A DNA stretch of 8,607 bases from an uncultured Bacteroidota bacterium (GTDB lineage Bacteria; Bacteroidota; Bacteroidia; Bacteroidales; P3). The stretch covers positions 1-8,607 of the forward strand of contig CACXCY010000019.1 in assembly GCA_902766265.1 (NCBI GenBank). The letters run 5' to 3'. The notes beneath the pieces are model-generated. The model was not told the origin of the DNA and ran no database searches. It worked only from the letters and a program-made list of their open reading frames with translations. Positions 6,373 through 8,607 of the stretch are shown piece by piece. Position 1 is the stretch's first letter. Each line of letters opens with the position of its first letter. Position numbers and translations under genes: made by a program.

Positions 6373-6464
6373 GTTCGACGATGTGCCGGCACATGGTCGG
6401 ACTACATGCAGGCAGATGGTTGGACGATGAGTGGGCACATGGTCGGACAACGTGCAGGCACATG
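6373..6464. repeat. Four 23-bp tandem repeats derived from palindrome ATGTGCCGGCACAT
   Basis: Four units of 23 bases run 6373-6395, 6396-6418, 6419-6441 and 6442-6464. The first core, ATGTGCCGGCACAT (6381-6394), is a perfect palindrome. The next three cores at the same pitch (ACATGCAGGCAGAT, ATGAGTGGGCACAT, ACGTGCAGGCACAT) are degraded versions. The 9-base spacers, GGTCGGACT, GGTTGGACG and GGTCGGACA, are better conserved than the cores, the reverse of the first array. A partial spacer GGTCGAGG follows at 6464-6471. Confidence 0.85.
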
Positions 6465-6587
6465 GTCGAGGGGCGAAAGCACACATCGTCAACACTCGCA
6501 TGCACACCTATATATACCACCGTCGCCCCAACAGTCCCAAAAGAAAGGGCGTCGCCGCCGACAACTCTGCGCCACAACAAAATACAT

Positions 6588-6627
6588 CCAAGAAAATAAT
6601 TCATGCTCCTTTCTTGGAGTTTTTTTT
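6588..6627 (+). terminator. Hairpin with T8 run upstream of the mscS promoter
   Basis: CCAAGAAA (6588-6595) pairs with TTTCTTGG (6610-6617) across a 14-base loop, followed by AG and eight T (6620-6627). The form is that of a weak rho-independent terminator on the + strand. No + strand gene lies upstream, so it could end an unrecognised transcript from the repeat region, or shield mscS from it. It could also simply be the A/T-rich upstream part of the mscS promoter, whose -33 position falls inside it. Confidence 0.4.
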
Positions 6628-6628
6628 G

Positions 6629-6636
6629 TATCTTTG
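6629..6636 (+). promoter_or_regulatory. Promoter -7 element of the mscS operon
   Basis: TATCTTTG at 6629-6636 matches TAnnTTTG exactly. Initiation is expected near 6643, leaving a leader of about 62 bases before the ATG at 6705. No clear TTTG lies at -33. The leader holds a 6-bp hairpin, CGAGAA (6646-6651) with TTCTCG (6658-6663). Confidence 0.65.
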
Positions 6637-6667
6637 CAACCTCTACGAGAAGCACATTTCTCGGATC

Positions 6668-6718
6668 ATGAATCAAAACTCACAAATACTCAACAGAAAA
6701 CAACATGATATTGCTTGA
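6668..6718 (+). CDS. Possible 16-codon leader ORF overlapping the mscS start
   Basis: An ATG at 6668, just after the leader hairpin, opens a 16-codon frame (MNQNSQILNRKQHDIA) ending at TGA 6716-6718. It overlaps the mscS start at 6705 by 14 bases in another frame. The arrangement would allow translational coupling, or the peptide may be chance: an A/T-rich leader easily contains such a frame. No run of regulatory codons for one amino acid is seen. Low confidence. Confidence 0.2.
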   Translation: MNQNSQILNRKQHDIA

Positions 6719-7700
6719 CGAACCCAACCCCGTCTTGCTGGCAGGCGCCGTGGCCGGAGGGACGCCGGAATTGCCTCCCGACGAATTTGGCCAGGGACTT
6801 AAAGCCACCGACAGCATCACCTCGGCCGTAGCCGACAGTTTGAAGAACATGAACATCACCGACCTGAAGGGGGTGGTGACAGGAGAGAACACCATCCTCA
6901 AGGACGGTCTGCGCGCCTTGACGGAACTGACCGTGGGATTTGTCCCCAAGATGCTGGCCGCCATCCTGGTGCTGTGGCTGGGCATGAAGCTGGCCAAGAT
7001 GCTCAAAAAACTCATCGTCAAGGCCCTCGACAAACGTGGTGCAGAGCCCTCGCTCAAAACATTCCTCAGCTCGCTGGTCGACGTGCTCCTGAAAGCCATG
7101 ATTATCATTATGGCCATGGACATCATCGGCATCAAAGCCACCTCGTTCATTGCTCTCTTGGGAGCCATGGGACTCGCCGTGGGCATGGCCTTGCAGGGCA
7201 CCCTGCAGAACTTTGCCGGAGGTGTCATCATCTTGCTCATGAAGCCATTCAAAGTGGGCGACTATGTGGAGTGCGGCGCATACAAAGGATATATCCGCGA
7301 GATACGCATCTTCCACACCATCATGCAACCCTTCAACGGCCGCATCATCATCATACCCAACAGCGAACTGGCCACCACCTCGCTCACCAACCACACCCGC
7401 GAGAACCAGATACGACTCGACCTCACCGTGGGCGTGGCCTACGGCACCGACATCGCCAAAGCCAAAGACGTCCTGTTCAAAATGATTGCCGCAGAACCGA
7501 AGATACTGAAAGACCCCGAGCCCAAGATAGCCGTAAAGGAACTGAACACAAGCTCGGTGGATTTGGCCATCTGGCTCTGGGTCAAGACCGACGACTACTG
7601 GACTTTGTGGATGCACATCCGCGAAGACATATACAACACACTCAACCAAAACGGCATCGTGATACCGTTCAATCAATTGGACGTGCATCTGGACAAGTAA
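6705..7700 (+). CDS. mscS: MscS-family small-conductance mechanosensitive channel
   Basis: The 331-residue product has the layout of a three-helix MscS channel, an inner-membrane homo-oligomer that opens under membrane tension to release solutes in osmotic downshock. After a polar N-terminal segment of about 70 residues come helices near 76-98 and 125-145, then the pore helix. The latter reads LGAMGLAVGMALQGTLQNFA (152-171), with the Gly/Ala packing pattern of TM3, and is followed by the family signature MKPFKVGDYVE (179-189). The beta domain has IIIIPNSEL (214-222), and the C-terminal alpha/beta domain follows. Length is close to E. coli MscS plus an N-terminal extension. The unusually long soluble start has no signal peptide; ATG 6705 is the first start in this frame after the promoter. 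It is followed after 19 bases by the Lnb-like gene, probably in the same transcript. Confidence 0.93.
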   Translation: MILLDEPNPVLLAGAVAGGTPELPPDEFGQGLKATDSITSAVADSLKNMNITDLKGVVTGENTILKDGLRALTELTVGFVPKMLAAILVLWLGMKLAKMLKKLIVKALDKRGAEPSLKTFLSSLVDVLLKAMIIIMAMDIIGIKATSFIALLGAMGLAVGMALQGTLQNFAGGVIILLMKPFKVGDYVECGAYKGYIREIRIFHTIMQPFNGRIIIIPNSELATTSLTNHTRENQIRLDLTVGVAYGTDIAKAKDVLFKMIAAEPKILKDPEPKIAVKELNTSSVDLAIWLWVKTDDYWTLWMHIREDIYNTLNQNGIVIPFNQLDVHLDK

Positions 7701-7719
7701 CGGCACATTGCACCTCGAC

Positions 7720-8607
7720 ATGAAACGAATACTGCTACTTCTCACCGCCGTCATCGCGTCGCTGACCCCGCTACGGGCGCAACAGATAGAGGCGACACTG
7801 GGCGACTCCTCGTTCGTCAGCATCATCACCTGCGGTCCTGGCAGCGAGTTCTACACCACATGGGGACATTCGGCCATCCGCGTATGCGACCCTGAACTGG
7901 GACTGGACCTGGTGTACAACTACGGCACCTTCGATTTCAACACCAAGCACTTCTACCTGAAGTTCGCCCAAGGCCGGCTGGACTACTGCCTGTCGCGCGG
8001 CAGCTACGAGAACTTTCTGTTGGAATACACCTTCGAGAACCGCGACGTATGGGAACAACAACTCAACATGACCCGCCAGGAGCGCAACAACCTCTTCGTG
8101 CTATTGGAGGAAAACTACCGTCCCGAACACAGGTACTACAAATACGACTTCTTCCGCGACAACTGCGCCACACGGGTGCGTGACATGATTAACAACGCAC
8201 TCTGTCACCGCGCACTCTTCGTGGAGTCCTACCCCGACCATCCACGCACCTACCGCGACATGCTCTACGCCCCCACGGAGACCTACCTGCTGTGGTGGCG
8301 ATTGGGTGTGGACCTTGTGCTCGGCCAACGATGCGACAAAGTGTGCAGCAACATGGAATGCATGTTCGCTCCGCCCGAGATGATGCGACAAGTGGACACT
8401 ACGCTCGTCAAGGTCAAAGACGCATCTGGCCAATGGGTGAACACCGACAGCACACTGCTGGTCGCCAAAAGCCACCCCGTGGTGGGAACACTCCCCCACC
8501 CCAGCCCCAGCATGAATCCCACCCGATGCTTCTGGCTGCTGTTTGTGGTGGTGCTGGCTCTTACCGTCATCGAATGGGCACACAACAACAATGCCGGCGA
8601 CAAAAAA
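7720..8607 (+). CDS. lnb: DUF4105/Lnb-type lipoprotein N-acyltransferase candidate (3' end outside window)
   Basis: The gene is open to the window end, giving 296 residues. A signal peptide is visible (MKR, hydrophobic core to about 18, cut near LRA/QQ). The next ~170 residues match the periplasmic DUF4105 domain, now called the Lnb N-terminal domain (PF13387): ITCGPGSEFYTTWGHSAIRV (36-55), VYNYGTFDFN (65-74), KFAQGRLDYCLSRG (81-94) and YYKYDFFRDNCATRVRDM (139-156). His50 of WGHSA and Cys149 of DNCATR are the likely catalytic pair of a thiol-protease-like fold. Bacteroides Lnb adds the third acyl chain to lipoprotein N-termini in place of Lnt. A membrane helix begins near 271 (FWLLFVVVLALTVIEW), fitting the membrane C-terminus of the family, which is cut off here. 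Function is inferred from domain match; DUF4105 may include proteins with other roles. Probably co-transcribed with mscS. Confidence 0.82.
   Translation, partial: MKRILLLLTAVIASLTPLRAQQIEATLGDSSFVSIITCGPGSEFYTTWGHSAIRVCDPELGLDLVYNYGTFDFNTKHFYLKFAQGRLDYCLSRGSYENFLLEYTFENRDVWEQQLNMTRQERNNLFVLLEENYRPEHRYYKYDFFRDNCATRVRDMINNALCHRALFVESYPDHPRTYRDMLYAPTETYLLWWRLGVDLVLGQRCDKVCSNMECMFAPPEMMRQVDTTLVKVKDASGQWVNTDSTLLVAKSHPVVGTLPHPSPSMNPTRCFWLLFVVVLALTVIEWAHNNNAGDKK

Larger units (their letters stand above)
6126..6628. other. Intergenic region between divergent genes, with no credible gene
   Basis: About 500 bases separate the divergent promoters of the AlkZ-like gene and the mscS gene. From 6126 to 6219 I see nothing structured. 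From 6220 to 6464 lies the 23-bp phased palindrome array described separately. From 6465 to 6587 the only structure I note is a 7-bp inverted repeat, GGGGCGA (6470-6476) with TCGCCCC (6523-6529), too far apart to weigh much. A hairpin with T8 occupies 6588-6627. Short open frames cross the array, but a 23-base period does not preserve frame and their peptides look like no family, so none is called. No tRNA or known small RNA is recognised. Confidence 0.7.

Noticed and set aside
6220..6464. CRISPR array
   Set aside because: Cores are 14 bp with 8-11 base spacers that resemble each other; a CRISPR array has repeats of about 24-40 bp and unique spacers of similar length. No cas gene is present.
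6344..6718. Short open frames across and after the palindrome array, on both strands
   Set aside because: A 23-base period shifts frame at each unit, the peptides match no family I know, and no promoter precedes them. They are best seen as chance frames in repeat DNA.
6690..7829. 379-codon open frame on minus opposite mscS
   Set aside because: It is antisense to a clear MscS channel; the His/Gly/Val-rich peptide is a mirror of the coding strand, with no recognisable motif.

Overview
The window reads as chromosomal DNA of a Bacteroidota member, most likely a Bacteroidales species (Prevotellaceae-like). Four things support this. Genes lack Shine-Dalgarno sequences. At least five copies of the Bacteroidota -7 element TAnnTTTG sit just upstream of genes. 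Coding DNA is fairly GC-rich while the leaders are A/T-rich. The proteins belong to families typical of the group (DUF1015, PF12674 zinc ribbon, Lnb/DUF4105). Genus was not determined.

Left part (1-3306): the 3' end of a DUF1015 gene on + ends at a rho-independent terminator (264-287). A minus-strand GT-C/GT39-like membrane glycosyltransferase follows (314-1604); it appears split by a one-base frameshift near 1487, which cuts off its first membrane helix and the conserved first-loop Asp. From a shared divergent promoter region (1621-1689) a secreted protein of unknown function is read on + (1712-3229). A 17-bp perfect hairpin (3269-3306) separates it from the converging genes beyond.

Middle (3306-6125): a minus-strand operon of a small zinc-ribbon protein, an acyltransferase-3 membrane enzyme and a YdeI/OmpD-associated-family protein, read from a TATCTTTG promoter at 5360-5367. 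Upstream lies a singly transcribed AlkZ-like winged-helix protein with its own TATCTTTG box at 6118-6125.

Intergenic region (6126-6704): no credible gene, but the most remarkable structure of the window: eleven 14-bp palindromic or near-palindromic cores between 6220 and 6464, centre-to-centre mean exactly 23 bp. There are three successive core families (five ATAATGCGCATTAT, two centred on GACGCGCGTC, four derived from ATGTGCCGGCACAT). The phase is held across the changes of core sequence. It is followed by a hairpin with a T8 run and then the promoter of the next operon.

Right part (6705-8607): a MscS-family mechanosensitive channel followed after 19 bases by a gene whose N-terminal domain matches DUF4105/Lnb, the Bacteroides lipoprotein N-acyltransferase family; it runs off the window end. 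Both are envelope proteins and are probably co-transcribed.
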